DNA of 64,000 nucleotides, taken from NCBI RefSeq assembly GCF_003544875.1, contig NZ_CP032094.1:1054001-1118000 (forward strand), given 5' to 3'. How positions within the stretch are numbered: the stretch's first letter is position 1; every line of letters starts with the position of its first letter. The notes beneath the pieces were generated by a model that was not told the origin of the DNA, did not search any database, and saw nothing but the letters and a program-made list of their open reading frames with translations. A program made the position numbers and the translations under genes. This document shows, one piece after another, positions 27,390 through 36,989 of this stretch. Origin of the DNA: Vibrio alfacsensis. GTDB taxonomy: Bacteria > Pseudomonadota > Gammaproteobacteria > Enterobacterales > Vibrionaceae.

Positions 27390-28295
27390 TCATGACTTCG
27401 ATGGTTGACGTTTTTCTCTCGTGACTAACCAACACATAAGAGAGCCAAGCGTCACCATGACCACCCCTTGCCAAAAACTGTGGCTTAACGTCACACCAAG
27501 AATGATTGAAGAAAACAGCGCAGAAAAAATAGGTGTGAAGTACGACAAGGTGGCAAGAAACACCATATTCCCCCCGACAATCGCGATATTCCACAAGCCA
27601 TAGCCGCCTGCCATTAATACTGCAGCAGAAAACAAATAGCCCATCGCCGCCCAACTAAACGTCATCGGAGGCTCATCGGCAAATGCATACTTGACCCATA
27701 GAGAAACCGCGGTAGCAATAAAGAACAAAGTAATCGCGTTGTGTTTGGATTGTTGCCTTTGCGTCACATTACAATATACGGCCCAAATGACTGCACCAGC
27801 AAAAGCCATAAAGTACACCAAAGGATTGCTGCTAATGTTACCTATTAGTTGGCTGGGTGATAAACCACTATCGCCACTCACTGTCCAAGCGACCCCGATG
27901 AACGCGAGCGTAACGGCTGGATAAAGTAACCAATGAGGTTTCTTGTTACTTCCTAACACGGCAAACAATACCGTCAAGGCAGGCCACAGATAATTGACGA
28001 TTGAAACTTCTATCGCTTGAGATCGCGAGTGGGAATAGCCTAATGCAAGTGCGAGAAAAATTTCGTAACAGGCAAACATCGCTCCACCAAGTAATAAGTA
28101 CTTAGGCGAAAAATAAGAGAGCTTTGGAATACCCACGACAATCAACAAGAACAGAGCGCTAAGCGAGTAAAGTAAAGCGGCCCCACCAACAGGCCCTAAA
28201 CTTTCTGTAACGAGCCTTGCGATACCAAGTAAACAGCTCCAGAAAAGGATGGCTACACAGCCATAAAGAGTGAAACGAAACTGTACGGATTGCAT
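27390..28295 (-). CDS. yddG: Aromatic amino acid exporter of the DMT superfamily
   Basis: 301 residues with ten membrane helices in two EamA-type halves, resembling YddG, which exports phenylalanine, tyrosine and tryptophan through the inner membrane. Recognisable segments are GCVAILFWSCLLGIARLVTE, YEIFLALALGYSHSRSQAIE followed by VSIVNYLWPAL, and LMAGGYGLWNIAIVGGNM near the end. The exporter fits the aromatic theme set by phhAB 5 kb upstream, but they are not linked by an operon. ATG 28295 follows a GTAGGTCACATAGATAAA leader of ordinary strength. Confidence 0.88.
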   Translation of the reverse strand: MQSVQFRFTLYGCVAILFWSCLLGIARLVTESLGPVGGAALLYSLSALFLLIVVGIPKLSYFSPKYLLLGGAMFACYEIFLALALGYSHSRSQAIEVSIVNYLWPALTVLFAVLGSNKKPHWLLYPAVTLAFIGVAWTVSGDSGLSPSQLIGNISSNPLVYFMAFAGAVIWAVYCNVTQRQQSKHNAITLFFIATAVSLWVKYAFADEPPMTFSWAAMGYLFSAAVLMAGGYGLWNIAIVGGNMVFLATLSYFTPIFSALFSSIILGVTLSHSFWQGVVMVTLGSLMCWLVTREKRQPSKS

Positions 28296-28353
28296 TTTAT
28301 CTATGTGACCTACTACTCAGGGATACGATCGATAGAGCAAGCTTACCTCAAAA

Positions 28354-28572
28354 ATGATCAGCTTCAACGAAGTGTTTTTCCAAATTCGGTATAAAGGAGA
28401 CCCTATTGAGCGGTTGGAGTTGAATATGAAGCATTTTCTACCATCGAGCATCATGCTGACACCTTTTGTTGTACGCTACTATGATGAAGACGACGAAAGT
28501 GAAAACGTTGAAACACATTCGGAAAAACAAGACTTAGATAATGATGGTCAATCTAAGGGCAGCTCTGAGTAA
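28354..28572 (+). CDS. Small acidic hypothetical protein, start uncertain
   Basis: 72 residues if started at ATG 28354, which lacks a good ribosome-binding site. ATG 28426 behind GGTTGGAG is an alternative and gives 48 residues. The C-terminal half is very acidic (VRYYDEDDESENVE) and probably disordered. It ends 11 bp before elbB on the same strand, so it may be a short leader gene of that operon. Family not recognised. Confidence 0.45.
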   Translation: MISFNEVFFQIRYKGDPIERLELNMKHFLPSSIMLTPFVVRYYDEDDESENVETHSEKQDLDNDGQSKGSSE

Positions 28573-28583
28573 GGGATTCAATC

Positions 28584-29234
28584 ATGAAAAAAATCGCAGT
28601 TATACTAAGTGGCTCTGGCGTTTATGACGGCACTGAAATTCACGAAGCCGTACTCGCCCTATATGCCATTGAAAGAGCAGGAGCAACATGGCACTGCTTT
28701 GCTCCTAACATAAACCAACTCCACGTTATCAACCATAAAACCGGCGAAGAAATGGATGAAACACGTAACGTTTTAGTCGAAGCGGCACGTATTGCTCGCG
28801 GTAACATTGACGATGTTGCGAAGTTGAATGTCGACGAATACGATGCTCTGCTTCTTCCTGGCGGCTTTGGGGTAGCCAAAAACCTTACCGACTTTGCCAT
28901 CGCAGGCGCAGAGTGTTCAATCAATACTCACGTGGCCCAGGCATGCCGCGCATTTGCAAAAGCAAACAAACCGGCTGGCTATTTGTGTATTGCACCGACC
29001 ATTATCCCTATGATTTATGACCAAGGCGTAAAAGGCACCATAGGCAACGATGAAGCCACGGCCGCGGCATTTGATCGAATGGGTGGTGAACACATTGATT
29101 GCCAAGTTGATGAAGTCCATTTTGATGAGAATCATAAGGTCCTTTCCACTCCAGCTTATATGTTAGCGGAAAATATCTCACAAGCAGCGTCAGGCATCGA
29201 TAAATTGGTCAATAAGTTGGTCGAAATAGCATAA
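28584..29234 (+). CDS. elbB: Isoprenoid biosynthesis glyoxalase ElbB
   Basis: 216 residues of the DJ-1/PfpI superfamily. The opening MKKIAVILSGSGVYDGTEIH, the LPGGFGVAKNLTDFA block and the AQACRAFAKANKPAGYLCIAP segment are characteristic of ElbB (sigma cross-reacting protein 27A). E. coli ElbB has glyoxalase activity and was linked to lycopene yield, giving the name. Its true physiological substrate is uncertain. Strong AAGGGATTC start region and a downstream terminator at 29268. Confidence 0.95.
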   Translation: MKKIAVILSGSGVYDGTEIHEAVLALYAIERAGATWHCFAPNINQLHVINHKTGEEMDETRNVLVEAARIARGNIDDVAKLNVDEYDALLLPGGFGVAKNLTDFAIAGAECSINTHVAQACRAFAKANKPAGYLCIAPTIIPMIYDQGVKGTIGNDEATAAAFDRMGGEHIDCQVDEVHFDENHKVLSTPAYMLAENISQAASGIDKLVNKLVEIA

Positions 29235-29267
29235 AAAGGAAACGTTTGCTTACAACACATTATACCC

Positions 29268-29304
29268 ATCCCCATTGATAGATAACATATTAATGGGGAT
29301 TTTT
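29268..29304 (+). terminator. Intrinsic terminator of elbB
   Basis: ATCCCCATT (29268-29276) pairs with AATGGGGAT (29292-29300) around a 15-nt loop and is followed by TTTT. Confidence 0.75.
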
Positions 29305-29472
29305 ATACTTTAGTATAACTGAGACAAAACCTCACAAATTCCGCCAATTTCTGCAATCGTTTACGTGTTAAATAAATTATTTGCGCTTGTTAATTAGGTG
29401 TTGCACCAACTCATTGTGCAACAAGACTGCCATCACACTTTCCGGCTTAACGCTACTCCTTAGGGAGTAAAC

Positions 29473-29486
29473 TTGTTCTAGATCAA
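29473..29486. promoter_or_regulatory. FNR/CRP-like box upstream of the alcohol dehydrogenase
   Basis: TTGTT-CTAG-ATCAA matches the FNR consensus TTGAT-N4-ATCAA at 9 of 10 positions, 80 bp before the start codon. Fermentative alcohol dehydrogenases are often under such control. The other 300 bp of the 29235-29565 gap show nothing else of note. Confidence 0.45.
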
Positions 29487-29565
29487 ACAAAATCAAGAAC
29501 AGGGTATGCGAGAGTTAATGACAGATTAAGAAAGATTATTAAAAATAACGACGGAGCAATCCAAT

Positions 29566-30714
29566 ATGACAAGTGCATTTTTTATCCCTACTGTAAACCT
29601 AATGGGCGCTGGTTGTTTGAAAGACGCAACAGACAGCATCCAATCTCAAGGCTTTAAAAAAGGTTTGATTGTTACGGATAAGATTCTTAACCAAATCGGC
29701 GTAGTACAACAGGTTCAAGATCTACTCACAGAACGCGGCGTAGCAACCGTTGTGTTCGATGGCACTCAACCAAACCCAACGATCAGTAACGTAAATGACG
29801 GTTTAGCACTGCTTAAAGATAACGACTGTGACTTCGTGATCTCGCTAGGCGGCGGCTCTCCACACGACTGTGCAAAAGGCATCGCGCTTGTTGCTTCTAA
29901 CGGCGGTAAAATCGGTGATTACGAGGGCGTAGATCAGTCTGCGAAACCAATGATGCCACTTATTGCAATCAACACGACTGCAGGTACAGCATCTGAAATG
30001 ACTCGTTTCTGCATCATCACTGACGAAGAGCGTCACATTAAGATGGCTATCGTTGATAAGCACACAACGCCACTTATCTCTGTAAATGACCCTGAGCTAA
30101 TGCTTGCAAAACCTGCTTCACTAACGGCGGCAACAGGTATGGATGCACTGACGCACGCCGTAGAAGCATACGTATCTATCGCGGCAACGCCAATCACTGA
30201 TGCCGTTGCAATCAAAGCGATTGAACTTATCCAAGCGCACCTACGCACAGCAGTGAAAAACGGTGAAGATCTAGAAGCTCGTGAGCAAATGGCATACGCG
30301 CAGTTCATGGCTGGTATGGCGTTCAACAACGCATCTCTAGGTTACGTACACGCAATGGCGCACCAACTAGGCGGTTTCTACGACCTGCCACACGGTGTTT
30401 GTAACGCGATTCTTCTACCTCACGTGCAACGTTACAACGCACAAGTATGTCCTGAGCGTCTACGCGACGTAGCGAAAGCGATGGGCGTAAACGTTGAGGG
30501 TATGTCAGCGGAAGAAGGCGCAGCTGCGGCTATCGACGCTATTGTTGCACTAGCAAAAGATGTAGGTATCCCATCAGGCATCAAAGAGCTTGGTGCGAAG
30601 CTAGAAGACATCCCAACACTCGCAGACAACGCACTAAAAGATGCTTGTGGTTTCACTAACCCTAAACAAGCAACGCACGAAGAAATCTCTAAGATCTTCG
30701 AAGAAGCGATGTAA
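29566..30714 (+). CDS. yiaY: Iron-containing alcohol dehydrogenase (YiaY-like)
   Basis: 382 residues of the group III Fe-dependent dehydrogenases, oxidising short alcohols or reducing aldehydes with NAD. The NAD motif [14 protein letters not shown], the [12 protein letters not shown] region and the metal ligands in [20 protein letters not shown] with NAILLPH are all present. It is closest in length and sequence style to YiaY/AdhB. Codons are strongly biased to the optimal set (many GCA/CGT/GGT with few rare codons), more so than in neighbouring genes, suggesting high expression. ATG 29566 is preceded by CGGAGCAATCC. A terminator follows at 30751. Confidence 0.93.
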   Translation: MTSAFFIPTVNLMGAGCLKDATDSIQSQGFKKGLIVTDKILNQIGVVQQVQDLLTERGVATVVFDGTQPNPTISNVNDGLALLKDNDCDFVISLGGGSPHDCAKGIALVASNGGKIGDYEGVDQSAKPMMPLIAINTTAGTASEMTRFCIITDEERHIKMAIVDKHTTPLISVNDPELMLAKPASLTAATGMDALTHAVEAYVSIAATPITDAVAIKAIELIQAHLRTAVKNGEDLEAREQMAYAQFMAGMAFNNASLGYVHAMAHQLGGFYDLPHGVCNAILLPHVQRYNAQVCPERLRDVAKAMGVNVEGMSAEEGAAAAIDAIVALAKDVGIPSGIKELGAKLEDIPTLADNALKDACGFTNPKQATHEEISKIFEEAM

Positions 30715-30750
30715 GCTCACAGAGCCAATACTTCTCTATTGCTTAAATTC

Positions 30751-30779
30751 AATCCCCGATCTCGTATCGGGGATTTTTT
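30751..30779 (+). terminator. Intrinsic terminator
   Basis: AATCCCCGAT (30751-30760) and ATCGGGGATT (30766-30775) form a perfect stem with a 5-nt loop, followed by TTTT. Ends the alcohol dehydrogenase transcript. Confidence 0.88.
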
Positions 30780-30865
30780 ACATTGTTATACAAGTAATGC
30801 TCTGCCAAACGTCCTCTTTTAGTGTTAGTTTTTAAGCATTGACACGATTCATATTGGAAGGATCC

Positions 30866-31966
30866 ATGAGAACGATTGCTAGTGCCCTACTCACTTGTTT
30901 GTCCCTTTCTGCTAATGCCGCCGAATACCGAGCAAATGAAGTGGCAAACGGATTTCAAATACCTTGGGGAATCGAGTTCTTAGATAACCAACGCATTATC
31001 GTCAATGAAAAGAACGGTACGGTTTCGTTACTTGATATCACATCCGGCAAACCTCAAAAGTTGTTTAACGTCCCCGATGTAAACACCAGTGGTCAAGCGG
31101 GCTTATTGGATGTTGCGCTCGCCCCCAATGCCGACAAGCAAAAACCACAACTCTTCTTTACCTACAGTAAGCGCACCAACAAAGGCAACACTGTTGCGTT
31201 AGCGACGGCGCAATTGCAAAACAATCAGCTCGTGGGTTGGAAAGACTTATTTGTTGCAGACGCGATCACGGACACAGGTCGTCACTACGGCAGCCGTATT
31301 GCATTTGTTGACGACAAAGTCTACTTCTCTATTGGTGATCGCGGAGAACGCGACAATGGCCAAGACCCCCAAACCCATGCCGGTAGCATTCTTCGTCTTA
31401 ATCTTGATGGGTCTGTACCAACAGATAACCCATTCAAAGACTCGCAAGCCCGCCCTGAAATTTGGAGCTATGGGCATCGAAATCCACAAGGGATGTTCTA
31501 TGATCAAACAACCAACCAACTTTGGTCTATTGAGCATGGGCCGCGCGGTGGCGATGAAATTAACCTGATTAAGAAAGGCGCAAACTACGGCTGGGCAAAA
31601 GCCTCCCACGGCAAAGAATACTGGGGGCCACTTGATGTAGGAGAAGCAAAGTCTTTACCAGGAATGATCGATCCAAAACTGGTGTATATCCCCTCTATCG
31701 CACCTAGTAACATGATTTTATACCGAGGTGACAAATACCCTGAACTGGATGGGAAGATCTTGGCTGGCGCACTGAAGCTTGCGCACATTAATGTGGTCTC
31801 GATTAAGAATGGAAAACTCACTGAATCGAAACGCTTGATGGAAAACCTCGGTGAACGTGTCAGAGATATTACGATAAGTCCTAATGGTTACATTTATTTT
31901 TCCACAGATAGCGGAAAGATCTTTCAGCTTGAGGTCATTGAAAGCACTCCTGACAAAAAATCGTGA
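30866..31966 (+). CDS. PQQ-dependent sugar dehydrogenase (soluble GDH/sorbosone family)
   Basis: About 366 residues from ATG 30866 (MRTIASALLTCLSLSANAAE), with GGAAGGATCC as ribosome-binding site. The N-terminus is a cleavable signal peptide ending ANA, so the enzyme is periplasmic. The six-bladed propeller motifs of the family are present: IPWGIEFLDNQR, GQAGLLDVALAPN, FFTYSK, GRHYGSRIAFVDDKVYFSIG-DRGE, AGSILRLNLDG, YGHRNPQGM, IEHGPRGGDEINLI and NYGW. E. coli Asd (YliI) is a homologue. The sugar substrate is not evident and no PQQ-synthesis genes lie in the window. Confidence 0.9.
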   Translation: MRTIASALLTCLSLSANAAEYRANEVANGFQIPWGIEFLDNQRIIVNEKNGTVSLLDITSGKPQKLFNVPDVNTSGQAGLLDVALAPNADKQKPQLFFTYSKRTNKGNTVALATAQLQNNQLVGWKDLFVADAITDTGRHYGSRIAFVDDKVYFSIGDRGERDNGQDPQTHAGSILRLNLDGSVPTDNPFKDSQARPEIWSYGHRNPQGMFYDQTTNQLWSIEHGPRGGDEINLIKKGANYGWAKASHGKEYWGPLDVGEAKSLPGMIDPKLVYIPSIAPSNMILYRGDKYPELDGKILAGALKLAHINVVSIKNGKLTESKRLMENLGERVRDITISPNGYIYFSTDSGKIFQLEVIESTPDKKS

Positions 31967-32128
31967 CTTACACCGCTTTCAAGCTTTGTGATACGTGATT
32001 GATTTATTTTCGTACAAAGCAACCAAGGAGTTCTAAACTAAATTTAATTAACTTTTGTTTTAAAAGATAGTTCGGTTAGGTTAGAAGCTAAATTGATTAC
32101 CGTTCCGATTATGTTGTACGAGGTCATT

Positions 32129-32701
32129 ATGGTTCCATTCCGTTTGCAGCTCAAAAAAATTAAAGCTGTCGTTTTTGATTTAGACAACACCTTGGTGAGC
32201 TCTGATATGAACTTCACCGATTTACGCCGCCAACTCGGTTGCCCACCAAGCGAGGACTTATTGGATTTTGTCGATGCACTCGATCATCCGCATCTCAGGG
32301 AGCATGCACATAACGTCATTTTTGACCATGAAATCTCTGATGCCGAACACTCCTCCCCTATGATTGGGTGCCATGAACTCTTAGCGCATTTGCATCAAAA
32401 AGCGATCAAGACCGCCATCGTTACACGTAATTGTCAAATCGCAACGCAACGAAAACTTGAACACAACCACATCACCGTAGAGCGTGTTATCACTCGAGAA
32501 TGTTTCCCTCCAAAGCCAAACCCATTATCGCTACAAGTACTGGCTAAAGAGTGGCGCTTACTACCGCATGAAGTTCTTTATGTGGGAGATTACTTGTACG
32601 ACTTGCAGACCGCATATAACGCACAAATGCCCTCTTGTCTCATTCATCATGGTCACGATTTGACATTCAATAACTCAGCTTCTTTATCACTCGGGAGTTA
32701 A
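32129..32701 (+). CDS. HAD-family hydrolase
   Basis: 190 residues from ATG 32129 (MVPFRLQLKKIKAVVFDLDN), which has GAGG at good spacing, whereas the longer frame from 32093 does not. HAD motif I is VFDLDNTLV, motif II is IVTRN (T/S in the second position), motif III is the Lys in FPPKPNP and motif IV is VGDYLYDL. The small alpha cap indicates subfamily IA (phosphoglycolate-phosphatase-like). Substrate unknown. Stands alone. Confidence 0.85.
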   Translation: MVPFRLQLKKIKAVVFDLDNTLVSSDMNFTDLRRQLGCPPSEDLLDFVDALDHPHLREHAHNVIFDHEISDAEHSSPMIGCHELLAHLHQKAIKTAIVTRNCQIATQRKLEHNHITVERVITRECFPPKPNPLSLQVLAKEWRLLPHEVLYVGDYLYDLQTAYNAQMPSCLIHHGHDLTFNNSASLSLGS

Positions 32702-32754
32702 GCGATTTGCTTGATCATTTTCTCTCTTTAGAGCCCACATAGCAGACATACTAA

Positions 32755-32774
32755 AGGGGCACCAACGTGCCCCT
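32755..32774. terminator. Hairpin, probable terminator
   Basis: AGGGGCAC (32755-32762) and GTGCCCCT (32767-32774) pair around CAAC between convergent HAD and dps genes. The T-runs on either side are short, so termination may be partial. Confidence 0.45.
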
Positions 32775-32828
32775 CTGACTTATTCCCGATTGATTCGCGC
32801 TTTCCCAAACGCGCTTCTTACTTTCAAC

Positions 32829-33308
32829 TTAACTCTGTAGGTAAGCGTTCAGCATCCACATTAATTTTTCTTGCTCACGGATGTAATCACTCATCAATGC
32901 CGCCGTACCTTCATCACCAGCATCACCCGCATTTTGTAAAATGTCACGCTGCTTAATGAGCAGTACGCTAAAGCCATCGACTAAGCCTTGCACACATTCC
33001 TGACCGGAAGTTGCATTTTGATGTTCTTTGATTTCACTCGATTCTAAATAGTGACTGAATGCATGCGCAGGGGTGTAACCCAACGTCAAAATACGTTCAG
33101 CAAGTTCATCAATTTTTAATTGTAGATCGGTATAAATTTCTTCAAATTTCACATGAAGTTCAAAGAATTGTTTGCCTTTAATGTTCCAATGATAACCGCG
33201 TGTATTCATATAAAACACTTGGTAATGCGCAAGAAGTTGATTCAGTTGTTGTACAAGTTGTTCTGATTGTTGGCTGTCTAAACCAATTAGGCTTGCTTGT
33301 TTACTCAT
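32829..33308 (-). CDS. dps: Dps-family ferritin-like DNA-protection protein
   Basis: 159 residues, a four-helix ferritin-like protein forming dodecamers that oxidise and store iron and protect DNA. The ferroxidase ligands are in YHWNIKGKQFFELHVKFEEI and YTDLQLKIDELAERI (His, Asp and Glu at the subunit interface). The N-terminal tail is short (MSKQASLIGLD), so DNA binding through a basic tail is doubtful. ATG 33308 follows AGGAGCAAGATC. Divergent from nothing close; stress induction is likely from family knowledge only. Confidence 0.92.
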   Translation of the reverse strand: MSKQASLIGLDSQQSEQLVQQLNQLLAHYQVFYMNTRGYHWNIKGKQFFELHVKFEEIYTDLQLKIDELAERILTLGYTPAHAFSHYLESSEIKEHQNATSGQECVQGLVDGFSVLLIKQRDILQNAGDAGDEGTAALMSDYIREQEKLMWMLNAYLQS

Positions 33309-33470
33309 GATCTTGCTCCTAAGAGAATAAAGTTAGAATTCTTTTGCAGTGTTTGCTGCCGATGAAGTGATATTACGACTCAGCGAGAATGATGAAAATT
33401 TGGTTTTATCTATGATTAAAATAGCTAAATACAATGAGCAAAATGTAGAATATAGGAGTACAATCCAGCA

Positions 33471-33508
33471 AAAAGCCCAGCACTTTGTCTCAACTGTGCT
33501 GGGCTTTT
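33471..33508 (-). terminator. Terminator of the chemoreceptor gene
   Basis: AAAAGCCCAGCAC (33471-33483) pairs perfectly with GTGCTGGGCTTTT (33496-33508). It lies just past the stop of the leftward chemoreceptor at 33525, with a TTTT run on the minus strand. Confidence 0.85.
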
Positions 33509-33524
33509 GCTATTATTCGTGCAT

Positions 33525-35525
33525 TTATGTGGTTTTAAACGTCGCCATTTGTTGATTGAGTTCTGTCACTTGTTGCTTCACCTGTAACGATGTATCAGAG
33601 GCATGTTGACTGTTGTTAGACACTTCATCAACGGATTGAGTAATGTCAGACATCAAATCTGTGATCGAGTTTGTGGCATGAGATTGCTGCTCGGCGGCGG
33701 CGGCAAGTTCAGACATTTGCCCATTCAGTGAGCCGATCTCTTCTGTGGTAGACACCAAACGCGTTACGGCTTTCTCAATGTGATCCGAGCCTTGCTCAGC
33801 CAATAATTGGCTCTGCTCTATTTCTTGAACCACAGAGTTTGTTGAACGCTGAATGGCATGAACAATACCGTTAATCTCAGTGGTTGATTCTGTCGTTCTG
33901 GTTGCAAGCATACGTACTTCATCAGCCACAACAGAGAAACCACGACCTTGCTCTCCAGCCCTTGCTGCTTCTATGGCCGCATTCAAAGCCAATAGATTCG
34001 TTTGTTCTGCAAGCCCCTCAATGACCTCTGTTACTCGGCCGATGGCTTCGCTTTCCCGACTTAACTGTGAAACTTGTGTATTGGCTGATTCTATTCGTCC
34101 ATGCAAATCTTCCATCGTGACTTTGTTTTGCTCTAGCGCATTTCTTCCGTGTTCAAGTTCCTCTTTAGAATCCGACAACTTCTTCACCGATTGATGCGCT
34201 TGATCCAATGTGTTTCGTGCAGCCATAGCAATCTCATCCAACTGCTCACCCATTTGCACGATGCGCGCTTGTTGGTGCTCAACGTTCGATGTAGTCGCTT
34301 GGGCAGAGTCGAGCAACTCACCCATGCTGACATCCACTTGGCGTGCTTTATCGCTTACTCCGGAGACAATGCTTGCCAATGACTCGTTCATGCGATTAAT
34401 AGAATCGGTCAGATCGGCCAATTCATCAGTTCCAACGACAACTAAAGGCGATTGAGATACATCACCTGAAGCGATCGTGCTTGCTCGCTCAGATAAATTC
34501 CTCACACGACGACCGATGGTATTACCCATGTATTTTGAAATCGCAATCGAAGATAAAAGTACCAAGCCCGCTGCAATCAACATGCTAGTGAGCACATTCT
34601 TAATCGACTGATTGATCCCCTTACCGCTTAGGTCCGCACGATGTTGTTGCGTCGCGACTATGGTTTCTAAACTCTGCTCCAGTAAACTTGCTGCTGGCAG
34701 CAACTCATTGGCCATTAACACGTTCGATGTGTTCCATTCTGGTGACTGTCGCAATGCAATCACCTGCTCAGCGAGGGGAAAGTATAGCTGTTGCATCTCT
34801 TTAAACAGTGACCACAACGATTTATCGTTGTCCGAAAGCCTATCCAGTTTACTGTCGATTTCCGCTACAGATTGATTATGGTATTTGATGAAGTCTTGGT
34901 ACTTTTCTAAATGGTCTTGCTGCCCATACAGTAAAAAATCGCGCAATGCAGAAAGCGCATTGGCTAGCGAGGTATAGCTGTCAGCATAAACTTTAAAAAG
35001 TCGCTTTCTGTCACCACCAAATGGGTTCCCTGACTCCTCATTGATCAAACTTTGCAGCTGATCCAACGCCACCTCAGCAATCGGAGCCGCTTCGTTTATG
35101 AATAAATTGTGCGCGGGTAAATTCTCGTCACTGTGGCTAAACTCAAGCAACTGATTTAACGACTCTTTCACCGCATTCCATTGGCTTTGAGTCGTTTGAA
35201 AATCCTGTTCTGAGATTAAAGTCTTTAACGTAGGAAGAGATTCGTCCGTTGATGCCATAATATTACGTACATCCTCACTTAGACGAGCATTTGCCTCTTC
35301 ATCGCCTCCTAACAACATGTAGGCTCGAATAGAAGAAAGCGAGGCTTGAACGGACTGTTGAATACCTCGACTGGTATCCACTGTCGGTAGATCAGATTTA
35401 AGTAACGAAGAGGCGTATTGCTCAACGGACGCGACGTTGCGATACGTGAATACCGCTGATGCCATAAAAAGTACGGCTAGCAGCACAAAACTGAGCTGCA
35501 ACTTCCCTGATATCGTAAGGTTCAT
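33525..35525 (-). CDS. Methyl-accepting chemotaxis protein
   Basis: 666 residues. A first membrane helix ([20 protein letters not shown]) is followed by a long, all-helical periplasmic sensor (about 30-310), then TM2 ([20 protein letters not shown]), HAMP (338-392) and a cytoplasmic signalling domain with the hairpin [20 protein letters not shown] and [18 protein letters not shown]. The sensor's length suggests a double four-helix (HBM-like) module that could bind organic acids, but this is not certain. No pentapeptide CheR tether is seen at the C-terminus. Monocistronic with its own terminator. Confidence 0.93.
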   Translation of the reverse strand: MNLTISGKLQLSFVLLAVLFMASAVFTYRNVASVEQYASSLLKSDLPTVDTSRGIQQSVQASLSSIRAYMLLGGDEEANARLSEDVRNIMASTDESLPTLKTLISEQDFQTTQSQWNAVKESLNQLLEFSHSDENLPAHNLFINEAAPIAEVALDQLQSLINEESGNPFGGDRKRLFKVYADSYTSLANALSALRDFLLYGQQDHLEKYQDFIKYHNQSVAEIDSKLDRLSDNDKSLWSLFKEMQQLYFPLAEQVIALRQSPEWNTSNVLMANELLPAASLLEQSLETIVATQQHRADLSGKGINQSIKNVLTSMLIAAGLVLLSSIAISKYMGNTIGRRVRNLSERASTIASGDVSQSPLVVVGTDELADLTDSINRMNESLASIVSGVSDKARQVDVSMGELLDSAQATTSNVEHQQARIVQMGEQLDEIAMAARNTLDQAHQSVKKLSDSKEELEHGRNALEQNKVTMEDLHGRIESANTQVSQLSRESEAIGRVTEVIEGLAEQTNLLALNAAIEAARAGEQGRGFSVVADEVRMLATRTTESTTEINGIVHAIQRSTNSVVQEIEQSQLLAEQGSDHIEKAVTRLVSTTEEIGSLNGQMSELAAAAEQQSHATNSITDLMSDITQSVDEVSNNSQHASDTSLQVKQQVTELNQQMATFKTT

Positions 35526-35761
35526 CCATAAACTCCTAACAACGATGAGCTTCTAATATAACGACATCTGAACAAATGTTAAGGGTATGTAGCATGCAAT
35601 GTTTAAAAACAACGAATTACTCACTTAGTCAGCGCTCTTTTGTGTAATGCTCGACCTCGTAATGCCTGATCCCAATCACAGTCACAGTCACTAAGCGAAC
35701 AGACTTAAGACAGAGAAAAGCTTGAAAACTTTGCTTCGATTGGTATGAAGCTCATATTGAG

Positions 35762-36970
35762 CTAGAAGCTGTATTTAATATTGGCAAAAAATAAAGTGGT
35801 TGGATCCTCACCAAATAAGCTATCGTCACCGCCACCAAACGCTTGAATAACCGTAAGGAATTGCCAGTCATTCGCCAAAGAGTACGTGCTCGATGCGCCT
35901 AAAAAGTAAGAATGATCATCATAATAGCTCGCGGATAACGTAAGCCGATTTAATGAAGTAAGGTCAAAACTCACATCACCATACCAAGTATGACGTGTGA
36001 AGCTTAAGGTTTTTGCATCTAATGGGAGATTTAAATAAGCCAACGCACTATTCACATCTTGAGGTGCAGAAATATACAACCATGCCGTTCTGCCTAACCA
36101 ATTCCGCTCTCCACCAAAGCTGTAATCCATTTCAAGACTTGCCACTGTCGTTTGCTTGGTGCTTTTGGTTTGCGTAACACTTTTTTCTTGATAAGTTGCG
36201 TTAACAGGGTCGAACCAACTCACTTCCCCTCGAATACCAGCTTCATATAGATCCGTCGAAAATCCCGCTCCAATTACGTAATCCAAGCGTGAACGTCCTA
36301 CTAGCAATTGATAATCCCATCCTGCCTGATTCGCCAAATAACGCAGTGCTGTACTGTCTTGTCCGGAATCCTTAGCAGGAGCAAAAATCACATCAACTCC
36401 ATCGGCAAAACCAAGCGATTTCGAGATGGAAACGGCATCTGTCCCTGCTCGCTCTTCATAATCGAAATCATATATGGAATAAGCGTTATAAATATCGTTG
36501 GGGTTCCAAATCGTATTCATGGACCAGTTGACACGAAAGCGCCCTGCTCTCACCCTCCATGTATCTTTGTTCCACGTCACATTCAATCGATCGAGTTGCG
36601 TGTTAAAAATCACATCACCTGCTCGCCAATTTTTGCTCAAGTCGAAATATCCATTATCCAACGCTACAAGCTCTGCATACCCCGGCAAATCTAAAGCATC
36701 TCCCCATAGTGCTCGATTGCGCATTCCTACATTGACTCTCCATTCATCAGAAAAGCGATATTCAAAATTCATGCGATTGTGAAGCAGATGATCAAGCGTA
36801 TTGGACTGAGTTTTTGGCATCGCATACGTCGCCATGTATTTAACGTATCCATCGAGTTGCCAACTTTTTTTAGGCTCTAACCCCGGCACAGCAGAACGCA
36901 CATTTAAAGAGAGAATCACGAGAAATAACATACCTAACGCCACCCTAAACAGCCTAAGTATTCTCAACAT
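35762..36970 (-). CDS. Outer-membrane beta-barrel protein of the LolA-like/ABC operon
   Basis: About 402 residues from ATG 36970 (MLRILRLFRVALGMLFLVIL), a signal peptide ending NVRSA; an ATG at 36997 is also in frame. The body is made of alternating amphipathic strands (WQLDGYVKYMATYAM, FEYRFSDEWRVNVGMRNRAL, WRVRAGRFRVNWSMNTIWNP) and ends in FFANIKYSF, a C-terminal Phe typical of BAM-assembled barrels. GRFRVNW resembles the DUF1302-like group. It overlaps or abuts the ATPase gene upstream, making it the last gene of the five-gene operon. It may be the outer-membrane acceptor or exit for the transported material, an inference. Confidence 0.7.
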   Translation of the reverse strand: MLRILRLFRVALGMLFLVILSLNVRSAVPGLEPKKSWQLDGYVKYMATYAMPKTQSNTLDHLLHNRMNFEYRFSDEWRVNVGMRNRALWGDALDLPGYAELVALDNGYFDLSKNWRAGDVIFNTQLDRLNVTWNKDTWRVRAGRFRVNWSMNTIWNPNDIYNAYSIYDFDYEERAGTDAVSISKSLGFADGVDVIFAPAKDSGQDSTALRYLANQAGWDYQLLVGRSRLDYVIGAGFSTDLYEAGIRGEVSWFDPVNATYQEKSVTQTKSTKQTTVASLEMDYSFGGERNWLGRTAWLYISAPQDVNSALAYLNLPLDAKTLSFTRHTWYGDVSFDLTSLNRLTLSASYYDDHSYFLGASSTYSLANDWQFLTVIQAFGGGDDSLFGEDPTTLFFANIKYSF

Positions 36971-36989
36971 ATTGTACGTACCCGTTGGG

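Noticed and set aside
27233..27424. Plus-strand frame through the octamer repeat
   Set aside because: It is low-complexity (NKETKKQ) translated from the repeat and terminator and overlaps the yddG 3' end.
32755..32774. Full-strength bidirectional terminator
   Set aside because: Stem is good but T-runs are short on both strands, so only a weak terminator is listed.
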